From contig CANRIE010000031.1 of assembly GCA_947630585.1 (NCBI GenBank), positions 1 to 7,751 of the forward strand: DNA of 7,751 nucleotides. Direction: 5' to 3'. Below, piece after piece: positions 1 through 6,193 of the stretch; position 1 is the first letter of the stretch, and the number at the start of each line of letters is the position of its first letter. The notes below the pieces were generated by a model, which saw nothing but the letters and a program-made list of their open reading frames with translations, made no database searches and had not been told where the DNA came from. The DNA comes from an uncultured Bacilli bacterium. GTDB taxonomy: Bacteria; Bacillota_I; Bacilli_A; RF39; UBA660. The position numbers and the translations under genes were made by a program.

Positions 1-19
1 CAATTTAATGCAATTGCTT

Positions 20-70
20 TTAGACAAGTAAATGCAACCACTATGTTAAAAATTGCATTTACTTGTCTAA
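20..70. repeat. Perfect 18-bp inverted repeat IR-A
   Basis: Arm TTAGACAAGTAAATGCAA at 20-37 is matched exactly by its reverse complement at 53-70, around a 15-nt spacer. No T-tract follows, so it does not look like an intrinsic terminator. It lies just upstream of a second perfect 18-bp inverted repeat and of the AbiE-like operon, so a protein-binding role or a structured leader RNA is possible. The arms are unrelated in sequence to the second repeat. Confidence 0.85.
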
Positions 71-79
71 GTAAGAAAA

Positions 80-128
80 TTAACAAAAGTATACACAGAA
101 TATTGATTTTTGTGTATACTTTTGTTAA
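80..128. promoter_or_regulatory. Perfect 18-bp inverted repeat IR-B, probable operator/promoter of the AbiE-like operon
   Basis: Arm TTAACAAAAGTATACACA at 80-97 is matched exactly by its reverse complement at 111-128, with a 13-nt spacer. The right arm contains TATACT (115-120), a good -10 candidate, and TAAAAT at 126-131 with TTGATT at 103-108 (17-bp spacer) is another possible promoter. The repeat ends 20 bp before the ATG at 148. AbiEi antitoxins of the type IV AbiE systems are known to repress their own promoter by binding inverted repeats, so an operator is the likely role; that assignment is inference. Confidence 0.6.
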
Positions 129-147
129 AATTAGATTGGGTGATGAA

Positions 148-690
148 ATGTTATATTTTAGAAATGAGTTAGTCAAAAACAAATACTCTACGTATCAGCT
201 TAATAAAGCAATTAAAAATAAGGAATTATTTAAGGTTGGGAAAGGATTATATTCAGATATAGAATTTGTAAATCCTTTAGAGATAATTACAAAACAATAT
301 CCTAATGCTATTTTTACATCCGATAGTGCCTATTATTATTATGATTTAACAGATGTTATACCTGATTATTTTTATTTAGCAACTAAAAGAACCGATGTAA
401 GAATAAACGACAAAAACATTAAACAAATATTTATACCTAATGATTTATTTGAATTTGGTAAAACTCAAATAGAAATAGAGAATGTTAAAATTAATATATA
501 TGATGAAGAAAGAATGTTAGTAGAATTAATTAGAAAAAGAAATATAATTCCCTTTGATTATTATAAAGAGATAATTAATAATTATAGAAAGAAAAAAGAT
601 GAACTTGATATATATAAGATTGAAGAATATATCTCATATTATAAAAATGAAAAAGTATTATATGATACTTTAATGCGTGAGGTGTTTTAA
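148..690 (+). CDS. AbiEi-like antitoxin / transcriptional repressor
   Basis: 180-aa protein resembling the AbiEi family (antitoxin of type IV AbiE abortive-infection toxin-antitoxin systems). Residues 1 to about 48 look like the winged helix-turn-helix, with the family-typical run of a short helix, basic turn and GKGLYSD wing. The rest fits the AbiEi C-terminal antitoxin domain: FTSDSAYYYYDLTDVIP, then a DEERMLVELIRKRN helix and a YYKEIINNYRKKK segment. I chose ATG 148 because GGGTGATG lies just upstream and because the longer reading frame from 43 would run through both inverted repeats. Its TAA shares one base with the ATG of the toxin gene, indicating translational coupling. By analogy with characterised AbiEi proteins it should bind the upstream inverted repeats for autoregulation and oppose the toxin without stable protein-protein contact. 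Confidence 0.8.
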   Translation: MLYFRNELVKNKYSTYQLNKAIKNKELFKVGKGLYSDIEFVNPLEIITKQYPNAIFTSDSAYYYYDLTDVIPDYFYLATKRTDVRINDKNIKQIFIPNDLFEFGKTQIEIENVKINIYDEERMLVELIRKRNIIPFDYYKEIINNYRKKKDELDIYKIEEYISYYKNEKVLYDTLMREVF

Positions 691-1511
691 TGAATTTAGA
701 AGAACTAAGAGCAAAATATCTTAATAATGGCTTTTCACTTGCTAATGCTTCGGCTAAAATTTGCCAAGATATTATTTTAAATAAAATATCTAAAAGTAAA
801 TTGAATAGAAATGTAACTATTAAAGGTGGAGTAGTTATGTATGGATTATCTAATGATAAAAGACGTGCAACAAGAGATTTGGATTTAGATTTTATAAAAT
901 ATTCACTTTCTGAAGAATCAATAAAAAAGTTTATAGATACATTAAACTTAGTAGATGATGGTATTAAAATATATATAGATAAAGATATAGAAGAGTTGAA
1001 TCATCAAGATTATAAGGGAAAAAGAGTTAATGTTACATTAAAAGATAAAAATAATTTTAGTGTTTCTGCTAAATTAGATATAGGTGTTCATAAAAATTTT
1101 GATATTAAACAAGATGAATATTGTTTTAATTTAGAAGCAATTAATGAAAATGCAATCCTTATTATTAATTCAAAAGAACAAATAATTTCTGAAAAACTAA
1201 AATCATTATTAAGATTTGGTTTTAGGACAACAAGATATAAAGATATATTTGATATTTATTTTTTAATCAATAAAACAGATATTAATAAAGATGATTTATT
1301 TAAGATAATAAACAAATTAATAATTGAAGATACTTTAATGCGTGAAAATAATATAAAAGATATAATAAATAATTTAACTATTACGCTTAATAATAATAAT
1401 TTTAAACATAATCTATCAGAAGCAAGAAATAATTGGCTTGGTATTTCTGTTGATGAAGTAATTAATAATGTTATAGATTACTTTAAGTCTTTAGAAGTAG
1501 TTCAAGTATAA
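690..1511 (+). CDS. AbiEii/AbiGii-family nucleotidyltransferase toxin
   Basis: 273-aa DNA-polymerase-beta-fold nucleotidyltransferase of the AbiEii (MenT-like) toxin family. The signature glycines are G46-G47 (KGGVVMYGLS), followed by RRATRDLDLD with metal-binding acidic residues at about D63 and D65/D67. Downstream LDIGVHK, SEKLKSLLRFG (K169) and RYKDIFDIYFL (D185/D188) match the later family motifs, and the tail NNWLG...DEVINNV is also typical. Length is normal and no motif is missing, so the toxin looks intact. Related MenT enzymes add nucleotides to tRNA 3' ends to block translation; whether this one does so is inference. A GAGG ribosome binding site at 679-682 lies within the end of the antitoxin gene, and the start overlaps that gene's stop by one base. 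In S. agalactiae AbiE this pair gives phage resistance and stabilises mobile DNA, which fits its place inside an integrated element. Confidence 0.85.
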   Translation: MNLEELRAKYLNNGFSLANASAKICQDIILNKISKSKLNRNVTIKGGVVMYGLSNDKRRATRDLDLDFIKYSLSEESIKKFIDTLNLVDDGIKIYIDKDIEELNHQDYKGKRVNVTLKDKNNFSVSAKLDIGVHKNFDIKQDEYCFNLEAINENAILIINSKEQIISEKLKSLLRFGFRTTRYKDIFDIYFLINKTDINKDDLFKIINKLIIEDTLMRENNIKDIINNLTITLNNNNFKHNLSEARNNWLGISVDEVINNVIDYFKSLEVVQV

Positions 1512-1522
1512 ATAATGATATT

Positions 1523-1551
1523 AGAATAATTTAATAATTGTTCTTTTTTTT
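1523..1551 (+). terminator. AT-rich intrinsic terminator after the AbiE-like operon
   Basis: AGAATAATT (1523-1531) pairs with AATTGTTCT (1536-1544) through nine pairs including one G-U, with a 4-nt loop, and is followed directly by a run of T (1544-1550). It begins 12 bp after the toxin stop codon. Stem GC is low, as is everything in this window, so efficiency is uncertain. Confidence 0.6.
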
Positions 1552-1588
1552 ATTAGTTTTCATAAGATTAAAAGAAAAAGGAGACAAA

Positions 1589-1789
1589 ATGGAAACTAAT
1601 GAAATAGAAGTTAAATTTAATACTAAGGAGTTACCATTTGAATATAAATGGTTAGAATTTAGATTAATTATAAATAAAGAATTATATGATGAAAAGATTA
1701 TTGATTTAAAAATATTTAAAGAGATGGAAGAAGAGATATTATCACGACTTACTAAAATAAAAAATCAATATCTTAAATGTCTTGTATAG
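1589..1789 (+). CDS. Small acidic 66-aa protein of unknown function next to the recombinase
   Basis: Not recognised with confidence. ATG 1589 is preceded by a strong AAGGAG (1578-1583); a longer in-frame start at 1538 has no ribosome binding site and would lie in the terminator. The protein is rich in Lys, Glu and Ile and seems to be an N-terminal strand region (NEIEVKFNTKELPFEYKWLE) followed by two helices. The pattern LYDEKIIDLKIFKEMEEEIL resembles the short helical SHOCT-type motif found in many small mobile-element proteins, but that is only a visual likeness. Its stop TAG is the first part of the recombinase ribosome binding site (TAGGAG), so the two genes are co-transcribed and probably coupled. 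Position immediately before a large serine recombinase makes an accessory or directionality factor a reasonable guess; no direct evidence supports it. Confidence 0.75.
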   Translation: METNEIEVKFNTKELPFEYKWLEFRLIINKELYDEKIIDLKIFKEMEEEILSRLTKIKNQYLKCLV

Positions 1790-1797
1790 GAGAATTT

Positions 1798-3429
1798 ATG
1801 GATCTTAAAAAAGCAAGAGAAGAATTAAGAAAAGGAATAACTATATATGATATGAAGTTAAGAGTCGGTTATTATGCCAGAGTTTCAACTGATAAAGATG
1901 ACCAATTAAACTCTTTAGAAAATCAACAACATTATTTTGAAGATATGATTAATGAAAATAAAAATTGGACTTTAGTTGCTTCTTATATAGATGAAGGAAT
2001 TTCAGGAACGCAAGTAAGAAAAAGAGGAAATTTTTTAAAAATGATTGAAGATGCAACTTTAGGAAAAATTGATTTAATCTTAACTAAAGAAATATCAAGA
2101 TTTTCAAGAAATACAGTCGATAGTATTAAATATACAGAATATTTATTAAAAAATGGAGTTATTGTTTATTTTTTATCGGATAACTTAAATACTATATCAC
2201 CTGATTCCGAATTTAGGTTAACAATTATGTCTAGTTTAGCTCAAGATGAGGTTCGAAAATTATCAGAAAGAGTTAAATTTGGAATTAATCGAATGATTAA
2301 AGATGGAAAATTAATTGGAGGTAATTTAACCGGTTATTATAAGAAAAATGGTAGATATGAAATAAACAAAGAAGAAGCCTTTATAATTGAATATTTATTT
2401 ACAACTTATGCAAGTGGAAGAGTTGGACTTAAAAAAATTGGAGAAGAACTAGCAAGTCTTGGTTATTTTAATTCCAAAGGAGGAGTATATTCAGATACTA
2501 CTTTGGCTAAATTCTTAACTAATCCAAGATATAAAGGTTATTATACCGCAAGACTAAGTGAAGTTGAAGATTATAAAACTCATAAGAAAAAGAAAGTTCC
2601 AAAAGAAAATCAAATAATATATAAAGATACCAAAATTCCTCCAATAGTATCAGAAGAACTATGGGATAAAGCCAATCTTTTACATGAACAAAGAAAAAAA
2701 ATACCATCTAGGCATGTTTTAAATTCTAATGACCATATCAAAAAATATAAGTATTCATCTAAATTATATTGTAAAGATTGTGGGAATGTTTTTATTAGAA
2801 ATGGGGGATCTAATCGTAGTAATAATCCAATTTGGACTTGTAAAACTTATAAAAACTTAGGAGTTTTAAAATGTGCATCACCTAATATAAAAGAAACTGA
2901 TTTAGATAAAATATTTATAGAATTATTTAGTAATATTTTAAAAAATAAAGAACAATATATAACTATAATTTTTAATGAATATCAAAATATAATTAAAAAT
3001 TATAATAATGATTTTGAAATTAAAGATATTAATAATAAAATAATTAATATTAAAAAACAAAAAGATAAATTATTTGATTTAAGTGTTAAAGGCATGATAG
3101 ATGATTTTGAATTTAAAGCAAGAAATGATAAGTTTAATCTTGAATTAGTTAATTTAGAAAATATGATAAATGATAACTCTTTAAAATTAAATAAAGATTT
3201 AGAATTAAAGAATAAATTAGATTTACTTAATAGTAGTTTAAATAGGAAATTAGATATTAAAGAAAATTTAGCTTATTTAGTTAATTTATTGGTTAATCGA
3301 GTTGAAATAGAAAAAATAAATGGGAATCGTAAGCATATAATATTAAAAATAATTTATGATTTTAATAATCCAGATACGATTATTGAATTAGATATGAATA
3401 ATAAGAATAATGTTCCTGTAGAATTATGA
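1798..3429 (+). CDS. Large serine recombinase (site-specific integrase)
   Basis: 543-aa large serine recombinase. The resolvase/invertase catalytic domain spans about residues 20-165: YYARVSTDK holds the nucleophile Ser30, and EISRFSRNTVDS holds the conserved Arg101/Arg104. The long helix region SSLAQDEVRKLSERVKFG leads to the recombinase DNA-binding domain (about 175-300, LTGYYKKNGR...NPRYKGYY). A zinc-ribbon domain follows, with Cys325, Cys328, Cys348 and Cys359. A predicted coiled-coil insertion (about 395-490) separates it from a short C-terminal tail. All domains are present and full length, so the enzyme is probably active. ATG 1798 is chosen because AGGAG (1788-1792) is correctly spaced; an alternative upstream start at 1777 lies before that site. 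Such enzymes join attP and attB unidirectionally and need a directionality factor for excision. The stop TGA is the last codon before split PBP sequence, which places the gene at the attachment site. Confidence 0.95.
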   Translation: MDLKKAREELRKGITIYDMKLRVGYYARVSTDKDDQLNSLENQQHYFEDMINENKNWTLVASYIDEGISGTQVRKRGNFLKMIEDATLGKIDLILTKEISRFSRNTVDSIKYTEYLLKNGVIVYFLSDNLNTISPDSEFRLTIMSSLAQDEVRKLSERVKFGINRMIKDGKLIGGNLTGYYKKNGRYEINKEEAFIIEYLFTTYASGRVGLKKIGEELASLGYFNSKGGVYSDTTLAKFLTNPRYKGYYTARLSEVEDYKTHKKKKVPKENQIIYKDTKIPPIVSEELWDKANLLHEQRKKIPSRHVLNSNDHIKKYKYSSKLYCKDCGNVFIRNGGSNRSNNPIWTCKTYKNLGVLKCASPNIKETDLDKIFIELFSNILKNKEQYITIIFNEYQNIIKNYNNDFEIKDINNKIINIKKQKDKLFDLSVKGMIDDFEFKARNDKFNLELVNLENMINDNSLKLNKDLELKNKLDLLNSSLNRKLDIKENLAYLVNLLVNRVEIEKINGNRKHIILKIIYDFNNPDTIIELDMNNKNNVPVEL

Positions 3430-3449
3430 AGCAACCCTGGGTTTGTGAA
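3418..3449 (+). other. Inferred element-chromosome junction (attachment site)
   Basis: To the left is recombinase coding sequence; to the right PBP codons begin at 3430 (AGC AAC CCT GGG TTT GTG = SNPGFV). The transition lies at about 3427-3435. An 11-bp palindrome AACCCTGGGTT (3433-3443) forms a GC-rich island here, which suits the imperfect dyad of a serine-recombinase attB half-site. The crossover dinucleotide cannot be fixed from one junction alone. Confidence 0.55.
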
Positions 3450-4296
3450 ACTTGGACAATTACTTGGAAAAGAAAGGTTATTCTCATACTTTGATTTATT
3501 TGGATTTGGGAAGAAGACGGGAATTGATTTAAATGGGGAAAGTGATGGAATTATGTTCCCTCTTGATAAAGTAGGAGAGCTAGAGTTAGTAACCTCGGCT
3601 TTTGGGCAAGGAATAAGTGTAACTCCTATTCAACAAGTAACAGCCGTTAGTAGTGTTGTTAATGGGGGTAATTTATATATGCCATATGTTGTTAAAAGTA
3701 TTAATGAACCAACTACTAATAGTGTTATTTTAAGTAATGAAAAGAAATTAATTAGAAAAACAATTAGTAAAGAAACAAGTGAGACTATGAAGTATGCTCT
3801 TGAAAGTGTTGTTGCAAGAGGAGGAGGAAGATATGCTTATATTGATGGATATCGAATAGGGGGAAAAACGGGAACTGCTCAAAAGGTTAAAGATGGCGTT
3901 TATTTAGATAATAACTATATTATGAGTTTCATGGCAGTTGTTCCAAGTAATGACCCAAAAGCAATTTTATATGTTGCAATTGATAATCCTAAAAATACGG
4001 CTCTTTTATCAAGTTATACAACTGCTCCCGTTGCAAGACGAATTTTACTTGATATTATAGATGCTCTTGATATAAAAAGACAAAGTGGAGCAATTGAAAA
4101 AGTTCATTACTGGGATGATGAAATTTATTATACATTACCAGATACGGTTGGAAAATCAAGAAAAGAAGCCGTTCGTGATTTATTCTATTATAATGTTGAA
4201 TATTCAGGGAGTGGTGAGAAAGTCTTAGAACAAAGTCCTAAAGGTGGAACTTATTTAGCAGCAGGATCAACAGTTAGATTACTACTTGGAAATTAA
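3430..4296 (+). CDS. C-terminal fragment of a SpoVD/FtsI-type class B penicillin-binding protein, split by the element
   Basis: 288 codons of the 3' part of a class B PBP, the membrane-anchored transpeptidase that crosslinks peptidoglycan for septation or spore cortex. The fragment opens at the tail of the SxN motif (SNPGFVKLGQLLGKE), followed by FGFGKKTGIDL, the family-typical AFGQGISVTPIQQV, and the catalytic KTG triad in GGKTGTAQK (3865-3873). It ends in one PASTA domain from about 4129 to the stop. Overall it resembles SpoVD of Bacillus, but FtsI/PbpB-type division PBPs look similar, so no symbol is given. Missing are the membrane anchor, dimerisation domain, the SxxK nucleophile and the serine of SxN. 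GTG 3445 is the first possible start and has no proper ribosome binding site, so the fragment is probably not made as a working enzyme while the element is in place. The reading frame is open and undamaged, suggesting recent or reversible insertion. Confidence 0.9.
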   Translation, partial: SNPGFVKLGQLLGKERLFSYFDLFGFGKKTGIDLNGESDGIMFPLDKVGELELVTSAFGQGISVTPIQQVTAVSSVVNGGNLYMPYVVKSINEPTTNSVILSNEKKLIRKTISKETSETMKYALESVVARGGGRYAYIDGYRIGGKTGTAQKVKDGVYLDNNYIMSFMAVVPSNDPKAILYVAIDNPKNTALLSSYTTAPVARRILLDIIDALDIKRQSGAIEKVHYWDDEIYYTLPDTVGKSRKEAVRDLFYYNVEYSGSGEKVLEQSPKGGTYLAAGSTVRLLLGN

Positions 4297-4313
4297 TAAA
4301 TATGTGCTATAAT
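4286..4313 (+). promoter_or_regulatory. Extended -10 promoter for the Fic-family gene
   Basis: TTGGAA (4286-4291) and TATAAT (4308-4313) are separated by 16 bp, and TGC directly before the -10 gives an extended -10 element. The -35 lies within the last codons of the PBP gene. The decayed Fic gene starts 25 bp downstream of the -10. Confidence 0.6.
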
Positions 4314-4338
4314 ATATACAAGTGATTGGAGATATATT

Positions 4339-4927
4339 ATGTTAATAGAAAAAATAAAAACGGAATTAATTGCTCAAAAAAAATCAAAGTTTAAAGGTAA
4401 TATTTATGATTATACAAACTCACTTTTCCTATAATTCTAATAAAATTGCAGGTTCAAATTTGATGAAGAGATTTAGAAGAAATATATATAACTAATTATT
4501 TTATTCCCAAACCAAATATTCCTATAAAACTAGATGATTTAATTAAGATGAAAAATTATTTTCAGTTATTTGATTATACTCTTGATATAATTGATGAACC
4601 ACTTACCAGAAATAATTATTAATTATTATAAAATTCTTAAAAGAAATACAACTCTTAATAACATAAAAAAAGAAATCAATGAATTACTAAAAGAATATAA
4701 TAAATTAAAGAAAATCACGATTTCTTATATCATAGATTTTTATTACCAATTTGAATGTATTCATGCGTTTAATGATGTAAATGGGCGAGGGGGCAGAATG
4801 ATTATGTTTAAAGAATGTTTAAAAAATATAAAGAAGATAAGTTTTTAGTTAATACTATTAAACATGAACAAGATTTATATGAGGGGATTCAAAAGATTTG
4901 TTAAATTTTAATTTAGATATTCCTTAG
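4339..4927 (+). pseudogene. Decayed Fic-domain protein gene
   Basis: Pieces of one Fic protein can be read in order across changing frames. ATG 4339, with GGAG at 4328-4331, gives MLIEKIKTELIAQKKSKFKG, ending in a stop near 4434. A shifted frame gives FSYNSNKIAGSNL, then another EIYITNYFIPKPNIPIKLDD and MKNYFQLFDYTLDIIDEPL. The next (within 4591-4848) gives the Fic core HAFNDVNGRGGR at 4762-4797, which keeps the motif His, Phe, Asp, NGR and final Arg. The end reads TIKHEQDLYE and then LLNFNLDIP to the TAG at 4925-4927. At least four frame changes plus two internal deletions (before the core, and after FKECLKN) mean no full protein can be made. Intact Fic proteins transfer AMP or similar groups to target proteins, and the SNKIAGS stretch resembles the inhibitory helix motif (S/T)xxxE(G/N) with its Glu changed to Ala. 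An 85-aa reading frame survives but starts mid-domain without a ribosome binding site. Confidence 0.85.
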
Positions 4928-4936
4928 AATTTTATC

Positions 4937-4964
4937 TTGAAAAAATTCTAAAATACTATATAAT
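4937..4964 (+). promoter_or_regulatory. Sigma-A-type promoter of the phosphatidyltransferase gene
   Basis: TTGAAA (4937-4942) and a perfect TATAAT (4959-4964) lie 16 bp apart, 27 bp before the start codon. The -35 sits in the loop and right arm of a 10-bp inverted repeat (TTAGAATTTT at 4924-4933 with AAAATTCTAA at 4942-4951). That repeat has no T-tract and may be an operator, or just the AT-rich end of the decayed gene. Confidence 0.65.
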
Positions 4965-4990
4965 AAATATAGATTAGGAGTTATTTAAAA

Positions 4991-5578
4991 ATGAAAGATG
5001 AAATTATAAATGATTTAAAAAACATTAAACGGGATTTTAAAAATAAGAACTATAAAAGGCAAATAGCAAATATTTTAACAGCCTTAAGATTACTAGCACC
5101 ATTTATTCTTATTCCGCTTATTTATTTAGATAAGCTATTTGCCTCAGTTATTGTTATTATAATATTTTCTTTAACTGATACTTTTGATGGTTATTTTGCT
5201 AGAAAATATAATGCTGTATCAACATTTGGTAAATATTTAGATGCTACTGTTGATAAAATATTTGCTTTAAGTTTATTAATTCCTCTTATTATTAAAAGTA
5301 ATTTAAATTTAAATAATTATAGTTTAATATATATAAATATATTATTAGAACTAATAATTGCTAGTTTAAATATCTATTCATTTTTTAAAAACTTAAAACC
5401 TCAATCAACTATTCCTGGTAAAATAAAAACTATTTTCTTATTTATATTACTTGGACTTTTATATTTAAATAAATTAATAACTATTAAAGATATTTATATA
5501 TTAATTTTTATAATAATAACTATTATTATGCAAATAATAGCCATTATTTCTTATCTTAAAAAAATAAAAAGAAGATGA
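4991..5578 (+). CDS. CDP-alcohol phosphatidyltransferase, PgsA-like
   Basis: 195-aa integral membrane enzyme of the CDP-alcohol phosphatidyltransferase family. The full signature D-x2-D-G-x2-A-R-x8-G-x3-D-x3-D is present as D63, D66, G67, A70, R71, G80, D84 and D88, so the metal and CDP-lipid site is intact. NILTALRLL (27-35), the substrate-proximal element before the first helix, is typical of PgsA, which makes phosphatidylglycerol phosphate from CDP-diacylglycerol and glycerol 3-phosphate. Several hydrophobic helices follow (about 34-60, 90-105, 110-130, 143-160, 166-190). The N-terminal 25 residues are charged and unusual in length. AGGAG (4976-4980) lies 10 bases before the ATG. It has its own promoter, and the intact frame contrasts with the decayed gene upstream. 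Another member of the family cannot be excluded from sequence alone. Confidence 0.85.
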   Translation: MKDEIINDLKNIKRDFKNKNYKRQIANILTALRLLAPFILIPLIYLDKLFASVIVIIIFSLTDTFDGYFARKYNAVSTFGKYLDATVDKIFALSLLIPLIIKSNLNLNNYSLIYINILLELIIASLNIYSFFKNLKPQSTIPGKIKTIFLFILLGLLYLNKLITIKDIYILIFIIITIIMQIIAIISYLKKIKRR

Positions 5579-5594
5579 TTATTTCTTCTTTTTA
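5565..5594. terminator. Bidirectional AT-rich terminator between convergent genes
   Basis: TAAAAAGAAGA (5565-5575) pairs perfectly with TCTTCTTTTTA (5584-5594) over 11 bp with an 8-nt loop. It overlaps the last codons of both convergent genes. On the minus strand a long T-rich run follows the stem (opposite 5557-5570), so it looks best as terminator of the XRE gene; on the plus strand the T run lies inside the stem. Confidence 0.6.
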
Positions 5595-6034
5595 ATAATG
5601 GGATCATCACTTCTTCCAGCAAGATAATCTAGGCTAACATTACATAACTTGGCTAAGTTATAAAGAAATACTGTTAAAGCCATAGTTGTACCACTTTCGT
5701 AAGAACTAATATTAGATTGGCAAGTATTTAGAAGTTTAGCTAATTCAGTTTGTTTAAAACCATTTTTAAGTCTAACTTCTCTAAATCTTGTTCTAATTAT
5801 TTCGTTATCTAATTGGTATTCTTTTTCTGGTTTAACATTGATGTTAGTAAAACCAACAACATAATCCATTGAAACACCAAAGATATTACAGAAATTATTT
5901 AAGTGTTTTAATGGAATAAAATGTTCACCAGTTTCAAAGTAATTATAACTAGATTTACTTACTCCAAGAATTTCTCCCATTTCTCTTTGAGAAAGTTCTA
6001 ATCCTTCTCGAATTCTTTTCATGTTATAGAACAT
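5579..6034 (-). CDS. XRE-family regulator with two helix-turn-helix domains
   Basis: 151-aa cytosolic DNA-binding protein made of two Cro/C1-type HTH domains in tandem. The first (about 5-62) reads IREGLELSQREMGEILGVSK ... YNYFETGE ... GVSMDYVVG; the second (about 79-140) reads FREVRLKNGFKQTELAKLL ... ISSYESG ... NVSLDYLAGRSD. Both have the Q-x3-[ML][GA]-x2-L recognition pattern. ATG at 6034 is preferred because GGTGGTAG lies at proper distance upstream on the minus strand; extending to 6109 would read through the probable operator and lacks a ribosome binding site. Two HTH domains in one chain could bind a dyad as a monomer, or two sites as a dimer. No ligand, protease or metal domain is visible. 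It faces a divergent mini-ORF and the tandem recombinases, so it may control them, but could be an unrelated housekeeping regulator. Confidence 0.85.
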   Translation of the reverse strand: MFYNMKRIREGLELSQREMGEILGVSKSSYNYFETGEHFIPLKHLNNFCNIFGVSMDYVVGFTNINVKPEKEYQLDNEIIRTRFREVRLKNGFKQTELAKLLNTCQSNISSYESGTTMALTVFLYNLAKLCNVSLDYLAGRSDDPIIKKKK

Positions 6035-6053
6035 ATTTACTACCACCAAAATG

Positions 6054-6092
6054 ATTTTCTCATTAAAATATTGAGAAAATGGGATTTGTCCA
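6054..6092 (-). promoter_or_regulatory. Probable promoter and operator of the XRE gene
   Basis: A perfect 9-bp inverted repeat, ATTTTCTCA (6054-6062) and TGAGAAAAT (6072-6080), has a 9-nt spacer. On the minus strand TGGACA (6092-6087) and TATTTT (6070-6065) form a candidate promoter with a 16-bp spacer, so the -10 falls inside the operator spacer. That layout fits autorepression by the XRE protein. Binding itself is inferred. Confidence 0.5.
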
Positions 6093-6171
6093 CGGAATGT
6101 GATATACAAATTTTTCCAATAATTATTATTTGCAACATTTTGTGTAAATATGCGTAAACTAGGTTAAATTA

Positions 6172-6193
6172 TTATGCAAAAAGAATTGCATAA
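6172..6193. repeat. 8-bp inverted repeat upstream of the mini-ORF promoter
   Basis: TTATGCAA (6172-6179) and TTGCATAA (6186-6193) are perfect reverse complements with a 6-nt spacer. The right arm overlaps the candidate -35 at 6186. Size and position suit an operator for a dimeric HTH regulator such as the neighbouring XRE protein. Confidence 0.45.

Larger units (their letters stand above)
1..3430 (+). mobile_element. Right-hand part of a large-serine-recombinase integrative element inserted in a PBP gene
   Basis: All genes here point the same way: AbiEi-like and AbiEii-like toxin-antitoxin, a 66-aa gene and a large serine recombinase. The recombinase is the last gene and its stop abuts chromosomal coding sequence for a class B penicillin-binding protein that begins mid-gene. 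This is the usual arrangement of an integrated serine-recombinase element, with the integrase next to one attachment site. The left end, and the 5' half of the split gene, are not in the window, so the element is longer than 3.4 kb. No conjugation, replication or phage structural genes are visible, so its type (small mobilisable island, prophage end, integrative element) cannot be decided. The exact right boundary is inferred from where PBP similarity starts, around 3427-3433. Confidence 0.75.

Noticed and set aside
20..70. Intrinsic terminator of an upstream gene
   Set aside because: The stem is long and perfect but has a 15-nt loop and is not followed by a T-tract.
43..147. 35-codon N-terminal extension of the AbiEi-like protein
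   Set aside because: It would translate through the inverted repeats, has no ribosome binding site, and the family homology starts at the ATG at 148.
2519..2707. 62-codon open frame on the minus strand
   Set aside because: Lies wholly inside the serine recombinase gene in antisense; low-complexity Phe/Leu product, no ribosome binding site.
3427..3445. TGA read as Trp, giving a recombinase-PBP fusion in the same frame
   Set aside because: Trp is encoded by TGG in these genes and the phosphatidyltransferase also ends in TGA, so the standard code fits. The shared frame is probably chance (one in three).
4591..4848. 85-aa stand-alone Fic protein
   Set aside because: Starts mid-domain without a ribosome binding site, and neighbouring frames encode the flanking parts of the same protein; it is a piece of a pseudogene.
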